Program-made: the position numbers and the translations under genes
The notes under the pieces: generated by a model
Told to the model about the DNA's origin: nothing
Databases searched by the model: none
What the model saw: only the letters and a program-made list of their open reading frames with translations
Shown: one piece after another, positions 1 through 6,972 of the stretch
Position numbering within the stretch: the stretch's first letter is position 1
How the letters are laid out: each line of letters starts with the position of its first letter
DNA from: a virus
Length of the DNA stretch: 23,299 bases
Virus record (IMG/VR): IMGVR_UViG_3300009314_000089
Span: 1-23,299 of that record
Reading direction: 5' to 3' (one strand)

Positions 1-1
1 G

Positions 2-121
2 TTTTTTAAGATGATCAAGCAAGAAACTGGTCAAGTTATTGAAGGATTAGTAGTTCGTACAAAATATTCAAATAACCTTTCAGTAAAGATAATTAATCAA
101 GAATACGATTCAAAAAATTGA
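2..121 (+). CDS. Unknown protein, C-terminal fragment (partial)
   Basis: An open frame enters from the left edge and ends at TGA 119-121, giving the last 39 residues of a protein that starts upstream. The visible part has alternating hydrophobic and polar residues (GQVIEGLVVRTKYSN, LSVKIINQEY) suggesting beta strands. The stop lies one base before the next ATG (123), a spacing typical of this operon, which supports it being a real gene end. I do not recognise the family. An internal Met at codon 4 is possible as a start, but the frame is open to the edge. Confidence 0.5.
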   Translation, partial: FFKMIKQETGQVIEGLVVRTKYSNNLSVKIINQEYDSKN

Positions 122-122
122 C

Positions 123-464
123 ATGAATAAAAAAAGAAAAGATAAATTAGAAAAACCAGTTATTGAGTTGATAGAATATTGGTTAGAATGCATTATGAAG
201 AAGATAAACAAAGAAATGGAGACTAAGATTAAAATGTTTCTATTTGCAAGATGGATATCTATTTGCTATGGCGATTCACAGCTTGATGGTAAAATGGTTG
301 ATGAAACAAATCCAAACTTTAATCCACAGGACGCGATGTCTGTATTAAACCGAGAATCAGGAGATTGGTGGAAATATCAATTAGAATATTTTGAAACGGT
401 TGTATATCCAAACTATGTGGACAATGGAACTGTTGAAAATACAGAAAAATTTTTAGATGAATAA
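123..464 (+). CDS. Hypothetical protein, 113 aa
   Basis: The protein begins with a very basic stretch ([11 protein letters not shown]), followed by a predicted helical region (roughly residues 12-45) and a Trp/Tyr-rich C-terminal half ([12 protein letters not shown]). It starts one base after the upstream stop and overlaps the next gene by 8 bases, so it is probably translated as part of the same message. No catalytic motif, membrane segment or signal peptide is visible. The family is not recognised. Confidence 0.7.
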   Translation: MNKKRKDKLEKPVIELIEYWLECIMKKINKEMETKIKMFLFARWISICYGDSQLDGKMVDETNPNFNPQDAMSVLNRESGDWWKYQLEYFETVVYPNYVDNGTVENTEKFLDE

Positions 465-1149
465 TTACAAGATTATAATTGATCGGAAAATCCTATTGGA
501 TTTTATTAATTGGCTTCCAGAACTAGAATCTGGTGAGGCGTATTATGTCTGCCTGATGGCTAGAAGTAAGTATGTCAAAGACACAGGAATTACGCATATT
601 AGCAGTGATAAACAGCAACTAAAAAGATTCACATCAACCAAAGAATTTCTATTTGAGAAAATCAAGCAACTAGAATGTGAACTTGGTAATTACAAACAAA
701 AGCATACTAATATTCCACAAGAAGCACTAGCCATATATATTAGTCCAAATCCACGCAGTTATGAAAAAGCGGCTAAGAGTGGATTAATAAAACTAGCAAA
801 CTTGATAACCAAACCATATGGTGGATATAATCCACACCAAGAAATGATGAGTGAAATTCAAAAATCATGTAGTAGAAAAATATATCTTGATATTGATTTT
901 GATGATATCACAATTGAGTCTATTCTGAACGATCTAAAACAAATGATCAACTCAGAATGTCTTAATTTTCTGCAAACAAGAGGTGGATTTCATTTATTAG
1001 TGGAATTATCTAAGATTAAAGAGGAATATAAAAAAACTTGGTACAATAAAATAACCACATTATCGGGAGTAGATATTCGTGGCGATAATATGATACCAAT
1101 TCCTGGTTGTTATCAGGGTGGATTTGTGCCGAAATTTTATGAAATATGA
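457..1149 (+). CDS. Putative archaeo-eukaryotic primase (AEP)-like protein
   Basis: This 230-residue protein has a C-terminal half that resembles the small-primase (AEP/prim-pol) catalytic core. A strand ends in D145-I-D147 (IYLDIDFDD), matching the metal-binding hDhD motif. About 30 residues later comes T174-RGGF-H179 followed by a hydrophobic strand (LLVEL), matching the second AEP motif (small-G-x-H-hydrophobic). A conserved-looking Pro/Gly-rich end ([11 protein letters not shown]) follows. The third AEP motif is not clear and no zinc-binding or helicase domain is present, so activity is uncertain. The N-terminal ~130 residues are helical and unrecognised. It overlaps both neighbours by a few bases. 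The family call is inference from motifs. Confidence 0.5.
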   Translation: MNNYKIIIDRKILLDFINWLPELESGEAYYVCLMARSKYVKDTGITHISSDKQQLKRFTSTKEFLFEKIKQLECELGNYKQKHTNIPQEALAIYISPNPRSYEKAAKSGLIKLANLITKPYGGYNPHQEMMSEIQKSCSRKIYLDIDFDDITIESILNDLKQMINSECLNFLQTRGGFHLLVELSKIKEEYKKTWYNKITTLSGVDIRGDNMIPIPGCYQGGFVPKFYEI

Positions 1150-1940
1150 AAAAATTTGTAGTAATAGGTGATATACATGGTCTCAATGTATGGAAAGAAT
1201 TAGTCGATATAAATAAAATGTCGACTGAAAAAGACTATATTCCAGAATATGACAAATATATTTTCTTAGGAGATTATGTTGATGCCTATACTAGAGATAA
1301 TGAAAGCAATACAATTAGTAATTTAATTGAAATCATTGAACTAAAGAAAAAATATCCATATCATGTCATTCTATTGTGGGGAAATCACGATAATCAATAT
1401 CATCTAGATCCACCGTCTGGAAGAGTATTTCGATATTATGGATGTTCTGGATATCGACAAACAATGCATTTTGATTTGTATGATATCTTTACTAAAAATA
1501 AAGATCTATTTCAATTTGCACATCAATATGAAAATTATTTATTCACTCATGCAGGAGTACATCGTGGTTGGTATGAATTTAGAGCAGAAAAAGAAATCGA
1601 TAAAATAGCAGAAGATGTAAAACACAAATATGACGGCGTTGATGGAATGTTTGATATTGAACCACATGATACTTTAGCTGATAAATTAAATCTTGCTTTT
1701 AATAGAAGATTAGAATGTATTTTTGATGTTGGGCGGATTAGAGGAGGAGATCATGATGTCGGTGGACCATTTTGGTTAGATAAAAGTAATGCTGATAAAC
1801 CAATTATTGGATACCATCAGTATGTTGGCCATACAAAAGTAGAAGATTTTATGACAAATAAAATTGATGAAAATACTAGCATTACGTTTTGCGATGTCTT
1901 ACAATTTAAAACTGATTATTACATTTTGGAAATAAAATAA
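1146..1940 (+). CDS. Metallophosphatase, PPP serine/threonine phosphatase-like
   Basis: This is a calcineurin-like phosphoesterase of the PPP type, 264 residues. All metal-binding blocks are present and in order: G8-D-I-H-G12, G42-D-Y-V-D46, G79-N-H-D82, H135-A-G-V-H139 and G228-H-T230. Family knowledge predicts a two-metal centre hydrolysing phosphomonoesters or diadenosine tetraphosphate; phage lambda carries a related enzyme. A GGPFW block around residue 205 also fits PPP enzymes. The substrate cannot be told from sequence. It overlaps the upstream AEP-like gene by 4 bases and is followed by the tRNA, so it probably ends a transcription unit. Start ATG 1146 is chosen because GDIHG must lie near the N terminus. 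Confidence 0.9.
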   Translation: MKKFVVIGDIHGLNVWKELVDINKMSTEKDYIPEYDKYIFLGDYVDAYTRDNESNTISNLIEIIELKKKYPYHVILLWGNHDNQYHLDPPSGRVFRYYGCSGYRQTMHFDLYDIFTKNKDLFQFAHQYENYLFTHAGVHRGWYEFRAEKEIDKIAEDVKHKYDGVDGMFDIEPHDTLADKLNLAFNRRLECIFDVGRIRGGDHDVGGPFWLDKSNADKPIIGYHQYVGHTKVEDFMTNKIDENTSITFCDVLQFKTDYYILEIK

Positions 1941-1959
1941 TCCGATATATATAGCACAT

Positions 1960-2042
1960 TGCGGGGTAGACTGGAGATGGCACCAGCGAAGTCTCATAAA
2001 CTTTAACCGAAAGGAACGCGGGTTCGAGCCCCGCCCCCGCTA
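1960..2042 (+). tRNA. tRNA with CAT anticodon (Met, fMet or Ile2), atypical
   Basis: A tRNA-like fold of 83 bases. The acceptor stem pairs GCGGGG (1961-1966) with CCCCGC (2035-2040). The T arm is GCGGG/CCCGC (2018-2022, 2030-2034) around loop TTCGAGC. The anticodon arm is GAAGT/ACTTT (1988-1992, 2000-2004) with loop CTCATAA and anticodon CAT at 1995-1997. CCA is not encoded. The oddities are three: the D stem CTGG/CCAG (1971-1974, 1983-1986) sits four bases from the acceptor rather than two; the variable region is 13 bases (2005-2017) and can form CC-GAAA-GG; and the outermost pair would be T1960-T2041. It could be a tRNA-Ile reading ATA after lysidine modification, a tRNA-Met, or a decaying copy. 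Confidence 0.7.
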
Positions 2043-2064
2043 CTTTTGACACTTTTGTACTTTC

Positions 2065-2081
2065 TGTATACTTATATATGG
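2065..2081 (+). promoter_or_regulatory. Promoter-like motif before the GIY-YIG gene
   Basis: The sequence TGTATACTTATATATGG resembles the motif found before the genes at 11935 and 13547 (shared core ATACTTATA). It lies between the tRNA and a GGAGG ribosome binding site (2080-2084) for the ATG at 2091. Function is inferred only from similarity of sequence and position. Confidence 0.25.
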
Positions 2082-2090
2082 AGGTACAAA

Positions 2091-2579
2091 ATGAGAAAAG
2101 AAAGAAAATATCATTACATTTATAAGATAACAAATGCAATAAATGAAGAATTTTATATTGGCATGCATTCAACTAAGGAATTAAGACAAGATAAATTATG
2201 TATGAATCTGACAAATGGAGGTGGTGGTGGATTATATAATGAAGAACATGCAAAAAAATTCCATATTGCTGGTGGTGTGGCCAACTTACCATTATTACAA
2301 GAAGGATATAAGATACATGCAGAAAAACTGAAGTCTGATTCCGAATACAGAAAAATATATTGTGATAAACTTAAAGGAAATCAAAACTGGTTAGGTAAAA
2401 AACATAAAGAAGAATCTAAGAAAAAAATAGGCTTAGCAAATTCCATAAACCAAAAAGGAGAAAAAAATTCTCAATATGGAACACACTGGATTACAAATGG
2501 TGTAGAAAATAAAAAAATTAAAAATAATGAAAAGCTACCAGATGGATACAATTTTGGTAGAAAATTCAATTATGTCTAA
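2091..2579 (+). pseudogene. Degenerate GIY-YIG homing endonuclease, nuclease domain internally deleted
   Basis: The N terminus carries the start of a GIY-YIG nuclease: Y9-I-Y11 (HYIYKITN) and Y22-I-G24 (FYIGMHST). Related phage enzymes then have about 50 residues holding the catalytic Arg and Glu (MGSG..., ...KKYG..F...). Here the sequence jumps directly to LCMNLTNGGGGG (residues 36-47), normally found after that block. The C-terminal part keeps the DNA-binding repeats typical of such proteins (GKKHKEESKKKIG, WITNGVENKKI, LPDGYNFGRK). The frame is intact but the nuclease core is missing, so it is probably inactive for cleavage while possibly still binding DNA. Start ATG 2091 has GGAGG seven bases upstream; a TTG further upstream lies next to the tRNA and is not used here. 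Its position beside a tRNA fits homing mobility. Confidence 0.75.
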
Positions 2580-2593
2580 CAAAATGGAGATTT

Positions 2594-3145
2594 ATGATAA
2601 AGAAAAACATTATGATAATAGTCCTTTGTATAGGATTATTATTTTGTTCGTCAGTATCAATACATTATTCAGTTAATAATATGATACTAAAAACCGAAAA
2701 GAATGTTTTGATTACAAAATTAGATCAATCAAAAATAGATAAAAAGAATTTAATCCAAAAAAACAATCATCTAAAAGATAGCATAGCTGGATTATTATCA
2801 TTTAACAGAAATAACGTAAAAAGGTTAATGAAATTATATGATATCAAACATCCAGAAATCGTATTTAAGCAAGCCACATTAGAAACAGGCAATTTTACTT
2901 CAAGAATATTTGCAGATAATAATAATCTGTTCGGTATGAAAGAAGCACGCATACGTGCTACAACATCAACTGGAACAGCTTTTGGGCATGCTACATATAA
3001 TAGCTATATTGACTCGATCAAGGATTATAAATTATGGCAAATGACATTATATGATGAAGATAAATACGATTCAGATTACTTTGCTTTTTTAAATGCGATT
3101 GGGTATGCTGAAGATAAAAAATATATACGAAAATTAAAAAACTAA
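2594..3145 (+). CDS. Membrane-anchored glucosaminidase-like peptidoglycan hydrolase
   Basis: Residues 7-24 form a hydrophobic helix after two lysines (signal anchor), and residues 30-65 look like a short coiled coil. From about residue 75 there is a glucosaminidase (GH73-like) domain: FKQATLETGNF with likely catalytic E97, then NNLFGMK, an Arg/Thr-rich stretch, ATYNSYIDSIKDYKLWQ and a final AIGYAED. These are the standard blocks of bacterial N-acetylglucosaminidases cutting the glycan strands of peptidoglycan. At 183 residues it is close to a minimal single-domain enzyme. The anchor suggests release into or across the inner membrane, so a lysis role is likely, though no holin or spanin is identifiable beside it. 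GGAG at 2585 precedes the ATG. Confidence 0.82.
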   Translation: MIKKNIMIIVLCIGLLFCSSVSIHYSVNNMILKTEKNVLITKLDQSKIDKKNLIQKNNHLKDSIAGLLSFNRNNVKRLMKLYDIKHPEIVFKQATLETGNFTSRIFADNNNLFGMKEARIRATTSTGTAFGHATYNSYIDSIKDYKLWQMTLYDEDKYDSDYFAFLNAIGYAEDKKYIRKLKN

Positions 3146-3150
3146 AAGTC

Positions 3151-3366
3151 ATGAAAAAGAAATCGCCGATATGTGATAATTTTAATATGAAAAGTAAGCA
3201 TTTTATTAAGATCAATAAAATTATTGAATCATGTAAAACAATAGAGCATATATATCAGGCTGATAATTGCATTGATACACTAGATTCAATATTTGATGTT
3301 AAATTAAGTAATTTAGGATATTTGCGTACAAAATTACATAAAAAACTGTCTTTAATTTCAAAATAA
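3151..3366 (+). CDS. Hypothetical protein, 71 aa
   Basis: A small, basic, mostly helical protein (start MKKKSPICDNFN, end HKKLSLISK) with three cysteines but no recognisable metal-binding spacing. It begins six bases after the glucosaminidase stop and its stop overlaps the next ATG (TAATG at 3364-3368), so it fits translational coupling within an operon. No family is recognised and there is no clear ribosome binding site. Confidence 0.55.
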   Translation: MKKKSPICDNFNMKSKHFIKINKIIESCKTIEHIYQADNCIDTLDSIFDVKLSNLGYLRTKLHKKLSLISK

Positions 3367-3806
3367 TGAATAGAGGCTATTTTGGCATTGGTATTATTGC
3401 TGGTAAAACACCAGAAAATCTTGGAATGCTTTTCCGATCAGCAAAAGCGTTTGAAGCTAATTTTATATTTACGATTGGATGTCGGTATAAGCGACAATCA
3501 TCTGATACTATAAATTCGTCGAAACATATACCATTGTTTGAATTTAGAGACTTTGAAGATTTCAAGAATCATATACCAAAAGATGCTAAGCTGGTTGGAA
3601 TTGAAGAAGGTAGTTTTCATGAAATCAGATCTTTTGTTCATCCAGAACGAGCAATATATATTCTTGGAGCAGAGGATACTGGCATACCACCAGAAATTAT
3701 ATCAAAGTGTGATATGTGCGTAAGCATACCAACAATGCATTGCTTAAATGTATCAGTTGCTGGATCTATTTTAATGTTTGACCGAAAAACCAAAACAAAA
3801 AATTAA
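3366..3806 (+). CDS. SpoU/TrmH-family RNA 2'-O-methyltransferase (SPOUT fold)
   Basis: All three SpoU motifs are visible in this 146-residue protein. Motif 1 is N18-L-G-M-L-F-R24-S-A, where the Arg is the expected catalytic/RNA-contact residue. Motif 2 is L100-G-A-E-D-T-G-I-P108. Motif 3 is C126-L-N128-V-S-V-A-G-S-I. Motifs 2 and 3 form the knot that binds S-adenosylmethionine. The length matches the minimal TrmL-type enzymes that methylate tRNA wobble nucleosides and lack an added RNA-binding domain. Motif 3 usually reads S-L-N; the Cys at that position is a small deviation. RNA target (phage tRNA, host tRNA or rRNA) is unknown. It is coupled to the upstream gene by TAATG. Confidence 0.9.
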   Translation: MNRGYFGIGIIAGKTPENLGMLFRSAKAFEANFIFTIGCRYKRQSSDTINSSKHIPLFEFRDFEDFKNHIPKDAKLVGIEEGSFHEIRSFVHPERAIYILGAEDTGIPPEIISKCDMCVSIPTMHCLNVSVAGSILMFDRKTKTKN

Positions 3807-3863
3807 AAATATTATATTTATTAACGCATATAAACTATTCATAAATAATTTTGGGAGATTAAC

Positions 3864-4547
3864 TTGAATACCGAACTGATTGTTATAATATCCGGATTTA
3901 TCATTACTGCACTTGGTATCATATTTAATCCAGCGATATCATCAAAAATTAACTCTTTAAGAAAAGACATTGAGATAAAACTTCAAGAAATGTTAAATTT
4001 AAGTAATAATCAATATAATATAATAAAAGAAGACGTTAGAGAAATTAAGAAAGATATAGTTAATATTGATTCTGAAATGAAGGATCATAATAAATTTATA
4101 TCAACATATATTGCAGAAAAAGGAACAATACAATGTTTGGATTTTGTTGTTAGCGATGCTTTAAAATATGTGTCTGAATATGATGAGAAATTATCTAATT
4201 TTATAATGTTTATATCAAGAATATCAATTGATTTATTTAGAGAATTAATTGATATAGGTGTTGATAATTTTACAAAAGAATTATTAAATGGAAAATTGAA
4301 AATGGCAAGAAATAAAGCATTTAATAATAAATATGATTTTGTTTCACCCGAATATTTAAAAAAATTCAAAAGCATTAGACTAAAAAATAAAAGTGGAGAA
4401 ATATTAATAAATCAATTATTGGATATAAGTTCAGATAATGTAAATTCAACTACAGAAAGATTTAGAAATATAACAGAGCATTATATGCAAAATTTAATGA
4501 AAGATATTATTATTACATGGAATGAACATAAATTAGAAACAAAATGA
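3864..4547 (+). CDS. Hypothetical membrane protein with coiled coil, 227 aa
   Basis: The start is TTG at 3864, preceded by GGGAG (3853-3857) with suitable spacing; no ATG is near. Residues 4-25 (ELIVIISGFIITALGIIF) make one transmembrane helix. Residues 30-75 look like a coiled coil (repeating Leu/Ile with Lys/Glu), followed by a long helical, charged domain of about 150 residues. It probably sits in the membrane with most of the protein in the cytoplasm. No family is recognised. It follows a 57-base gap containing TAATTTTG (3846-3853) and may start a new transcription unit. It overlaps the next gene by 4 bases. Confidence 0.7.
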   Translation: MNTELIVIISGFIITALGIIFNPAISSKINSLRKDIEIKLQEMLNLSNNQYNIIKEDVREIKKDIVNIDSEMKDHNKFISTYIAEKGTIQCLDFVVSDALKYVSEYDEKLSNFIMFISRISIDLFRELIDIGVDNFTKELLNGKLKMARNKAFNNKYDFVSPEYLKKFKSIRLKNKSGEILINQLLDISSDNVNSTTERFRNITEHYMQNLMKDIIITWNEHKLETK

Positions 4548-4777
4548 AAAAAGAAAAAGTTTTAACAAAGAAGTTTTTAGGAAAAACTGAGTTTCCTAAA
4601 TTAGAGCAACCAAAAACATCAAAGAAAAAAAGAGCAATTGCAAAAGAAGAAAGATTGTTTGAAAAGAAGCATCTTAAAGCATATTTACGAGGTGATGCGC
4701 GATTTTGTTATCGAGTAGATCCACAAACGAAAGAACCAATTTGGTTTGATGTTATGTTCAAGTATGAAATGGTATGA
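4544..4777 (+). CDS. Hypothetical basic protein, 77 aa
   Basis: A lysine-rich N-terminal half (residues 1-48, many KK and KKR runs) is followed by a short aromatic C terminus (RFCYRVDPQTKEPIWFDVMF). It overlaps the previous stop by 4 bases and the next gene by 4 bases (ATGA), so it is translationally coupled on both sides. The basic part could bind nucleic acid, but this is inference from composition only. The family is not recognised. Confidence 0.65.
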   Translation: MKKEKVLTKKFLGKTEFPKLEQPKTSKKKRAIAKEERLFEKKHLKAYLRGDARFCYRVDPQTKEPIWFDVMFKYEMV

Positions 4778-4980
4778 ATAAAAAAGTTGTTATGATTGGT
4801 GGCACCGGACTGCTTGGTAGATCAATCAAAATCATAAACAGAAATATTATAAAGGAACAGAACATAGATTATATAATAATACTAGCTCATAATTTTTCAG
4901 AGTATATAATTAAATCATTAAATAATTTTGGATATAAAGGTAAGTATATTACATTCTTACCAGAAATAAGAATACAATGA
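4774..4980 (+). CDS. Short chimeric remnant: epimerase-like start, methyltransferase-like end
   Basis: This 68-residue frame seems to join pieces of two larger families. Residues 1-18 (MNKKVVMIGGTGLLGRSI) look like the first strand and GxxGxxG turn of an NAD-dependent epimerase/dehydratase. Residues 29-68 (IDYIIILAHNFSEYIIKSL, then GYKGKYITFLPEI) resemble the C-terminal end of sugar C-methyltransferases, which typically read DYhhhLxWxF...GGKhIxPLPxh. Neither domain is complete, so enzymatic activity is unlikely. It overlaps the upstream stop by 4 bases. I see the similarity by eye only; a coincidental small protein remains possible. Confidence 0.5.
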   Translation: MNKKVVMIGGTGLLGRSIKIINRNIIKEQNIDYIIILAHNFSEYIIKSLNNFGYKGKYITFLPEIRIQ

Positions 4981-4996
4981 TATATATACGAAAAGG
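4978..4996 (+). promoter_or_regulatory. Promoter-like motif before the GH16 gene
   Basis: TGATATATATACGAAAAGG resembles the repeated motif at 11913 and 13521 apart from one extra base. It overlaps the end of the upstream gene and leads directly into the AAAAGGAGG ribosome binding site (4991-4999) of the gene at 5008. Promoter function is inferred only. Confidence 0.25.
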
Positions 4997-5007
4997 AGGT
5001 TACTGTA

Positions 5008-5970
5008 ATGAACACATTATATTACATAAGATTCTATCTATTACTCTGGTTTACAAACCATTTTAATAAAGAAAAAATAAATCCTATTGAAAAAGATGAT
5101 TGGGTTTTAATATTTCATGATGAGTTCAACGACAATAAATTAGATGAAAAAAAATGGACTACTAACGAACATTGGGGCTATATAAAACATGGTGTTGCTT
5201 GGTTAAAAGAACAAGTATCATTCAAAAATAAAACTTGTTATTTAACTACTGATAAATATGTCGGTCCTAATCCTGTAAAGGATCTAGATGGAACTATCAA
5301 ATATATAGATAATGTTTCTGGAATGCTTTGTTCAAACCCAACTTTATATTGTAAATATGGCTATTATGAAATAAGATGTAAACCACCACCAAAAGGAATA
5401 AAATACTGGCCAGCGTTTTGGTTTGAAAGTAAAAAATCATGGCCACCAGAAATTGATGTATTTGAATTAATGCAACCTGGAAATAGCAGACGATTAATAA
5501 TGACATATCATTGGTTGGATGATGAAAAAAATAAAGACCAAATTACAGCACTAATTATCCAATGCTACACAAAAAAATTAATACCATATGTTCCAAAAAA
5601 TATAGATGATGTTATACAATTATTGAGAATAGATTGGACTCAAGCAAAACAAGAATATATTGATAGTATTAATAAGTTAAGAATTCATAAAAGTTATCAT
5701 GTAGGATTTAGTGGATATAATTGGAGTAAAAAATATCATACATTTGCTGTTAATTGGGAACCAAAGAAAATAACTTGGTATATTGATAATATTGTAGTAT
5801 TTAGATTAAAAGAAAATCAATGGATAAATTTTGGCAAACGCATTAAATTACCAAAATATCCAATGTATGCAATAATTAACAATGCCACTACTCCTGGAAA
5901 TGTATTTGAGCCGGATGAAATCCCAATGCCAATGCCAGTAAGTTATTTTAGAGCATATGAAAAAGAATAA
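5008..5970 (+). CDS. Glycoside hydrolase family 16-like enzyme
   Basis: A GH16-type (beta-jellyroll) glycan hydrolase of 320 residues. The signature E148-I-D150-V-F-E153 matches the family pattern ExDxxE, with E148 the expected nucleophile and E153 the acid/base. Supporting blocks are the early strand LIFHDEFND...W, the YGYYEIRCKPP strand, WPAFWFE, and the late HTFAVNWEPKKITWYIDN block typical of laminarinase/carrageenase-like members. Members cut internal beta-1,3 or beta-1,4 links in glucans or galactans. Residues 4-15 are hydrophobic but lie after only one or two polar residues, so export is uncertain. A strong AAAGGAGG eight bases before the ATG fixes the start. In a phage it may degrade host capsule or slime; virion attachment is not evident. 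Confidence 0.87.
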   Translation: MNTLYYIRFYLLLWFTNHFNKEKINPIEKDDWVLIFHDEFNDNKLDEKKWTTNEHWGYIKHGVAWLKEQVSFKNKTCYLTTDKYVGPNPVKDLDGTIKYIDNVSGMLCSNPTLYCKYGYYEIRCKPPPKGIKYWPAFWFESKKSWPPEIDVFELMQPGNSRRLIMTYHWLDDEKNKDQITALIIQCYTKKLIPYVPKNIDDVIQLLRIDWTQAKQEYIDSINKLRIHKSYHVGFSGYNWSKKYHTFAVNWEPKKITWYIDNIVVFRLKENQWINFGKRIKLPKYPMYAIINNATTPGNVFEPDEIPMPMPVSYFRAYEKE

Positions 5971-6090
5971 CGGATGTAGTTCAAATGTAACAAGTAAAGT
6001 CTCACGCATTGTAAGTTTTGAGATAAAATATCTTTTGAATCATCTATGGTGATGAAAAAATTTGCAATATATTAAAAAGAAGGAGATGGA

Positions 6091-6945
6091 ATGAATAAAA
6101 ATCCACAGGCATTTATTGCCAAAAACAACAATAGATTTAAAGTCTATAATCCAGGAACCGTATATATAGATGACGGTACTGAGTTTCAATTAGAATTTTG
6201 GAACCCAACTGATAAGACTATCTTAGCTAAATTTTCTTTTAACGGAGAAGATAATTCAATGGGCACTGGTTTAATATTAAGACCAGCTGAAAGAGTTTGG
6301 TTAGATAGGTATTTGAATAAAGAAAAGAAATTCAAGTTTGAAACATATAAATTTGAAAACAATAAACAAGGAAGAGATGCGACTAGAAACAATGGTTTGG
6401 TGAGCATTTCTTTTTTTAAAGAAAAAAATCCAAACCATTGTATTAGACGGTACTGGAGTAGAGGATGGCAAAGCTATAATCCATCATGGACATATGATGC
6501 TAGTGCTTATACTTATAAACCAGGTACATTACCACCAAAATACGGATCAATTGAATTTATTTCACATATAACTGGTCCGTGTTTCGACGGTACAGTATTT
6601 ACTACAGATTCTGTAAATACTAATTATAAAGTAGATGAAAATCTGGTATCTGGAAATATGTCGGCTAATGTATTTAATTGTAATGCTAAACTTAATGAAC
6701 CAAAACAATCAAGTAATCTTGATGTAACTGGTAGAGTTAGTATCGGGAGCCATTCAGATCAAAAATTAACTGATATTGATATGGAATTTGAAGTATTTTC
6801 ATTCTATAATATTGAATATAAAATAAAACCAATTGAAAAGAAAACATCAGGTAATGTTACTACTTACTGTACTTCGTGTGGTTATCGAAAAAGAAAATCA
6901 CAATGGAAAGTTTGTCCAATTTGTGGTAATAAATTTGAATTTTAA
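6091..6945 (+). CDS. Conserved phage protein with C-terminal zinc ribbon, 284 aa
   Basis: The first ~80 residues are beta-rich (FKVYNPGTVYI, FQLEFWNPT, LRPAERVWLDRY), with a pattern I associate with a conserved protein of unknown function in large phages and large DNA viruses: an N-terminal strand pair, asymmetric Gly/Pro turn, and a basic ERVWLDR. The C terminus is a zinc ribbon: C260-x2-C263-x11-C275-x2-C278 (CTSCGYR and CPICGNKF). The middle is Gly/Ser/Tyr-rich and lacks motifs. GAAGGAGAT lies just before the ATG. The 120-base gap upstream suggests its own control region. The function is unknown; a virion or nucleic-acid-binding role is conceivable but not shown. Confidence 0.75.
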   Translation: MNKNPQAFIAKNNNRFKVYNPGTVYIDDGTEFQLEFWNPTDKTILAKFSFNGEDNSMGTGLILRPAERVWLDRYLNKEKKFKFETYKFENNKQGRDATRNNGLVSISFFKEKNPNHCIRRYWSRGWQSYNPSWTYDASAYTYKPGTLPPKYGSIEFISHITGPCFDGTVFTTDSVNTNYKVDENLVSGNMSANVFNCNAKLNEPKQSSNLDVTGRVSIGSHSDQKLTDIDMEFEVFSFYNIEYKIKPIEKKTSGNVTTYCTSCGYRKRKSQWKVCPICGNKFEF

Positions 6946-6972
6946 GTATTAATTAATTTCGTGAGATTTTAC

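Noticed and set aside
2046-2090. Upstream TTG start for the GIY-YIG remnant
   Set aside because: It begins beside the tRNA 3' end and has no ribosome binding site, whereas ATG 2091 has GGAGG and starts the recognisable domain.
1906-2172. Minus-strand frame containing GLEPAFLSVKVYE across the tRNA
   Set aside because: This type of peptide is a known artefact of translating the reverse strand of a tRNA T arm. It overlaps the tRNA and two + genes.
3838-3853. Possible T4-like late promoter or TAnnTTTG element (CATAAATAATTTTG)
   Set aside because: No matching TTG box upstream and only a partial TATAAATA match; AT-rich chance is likely.
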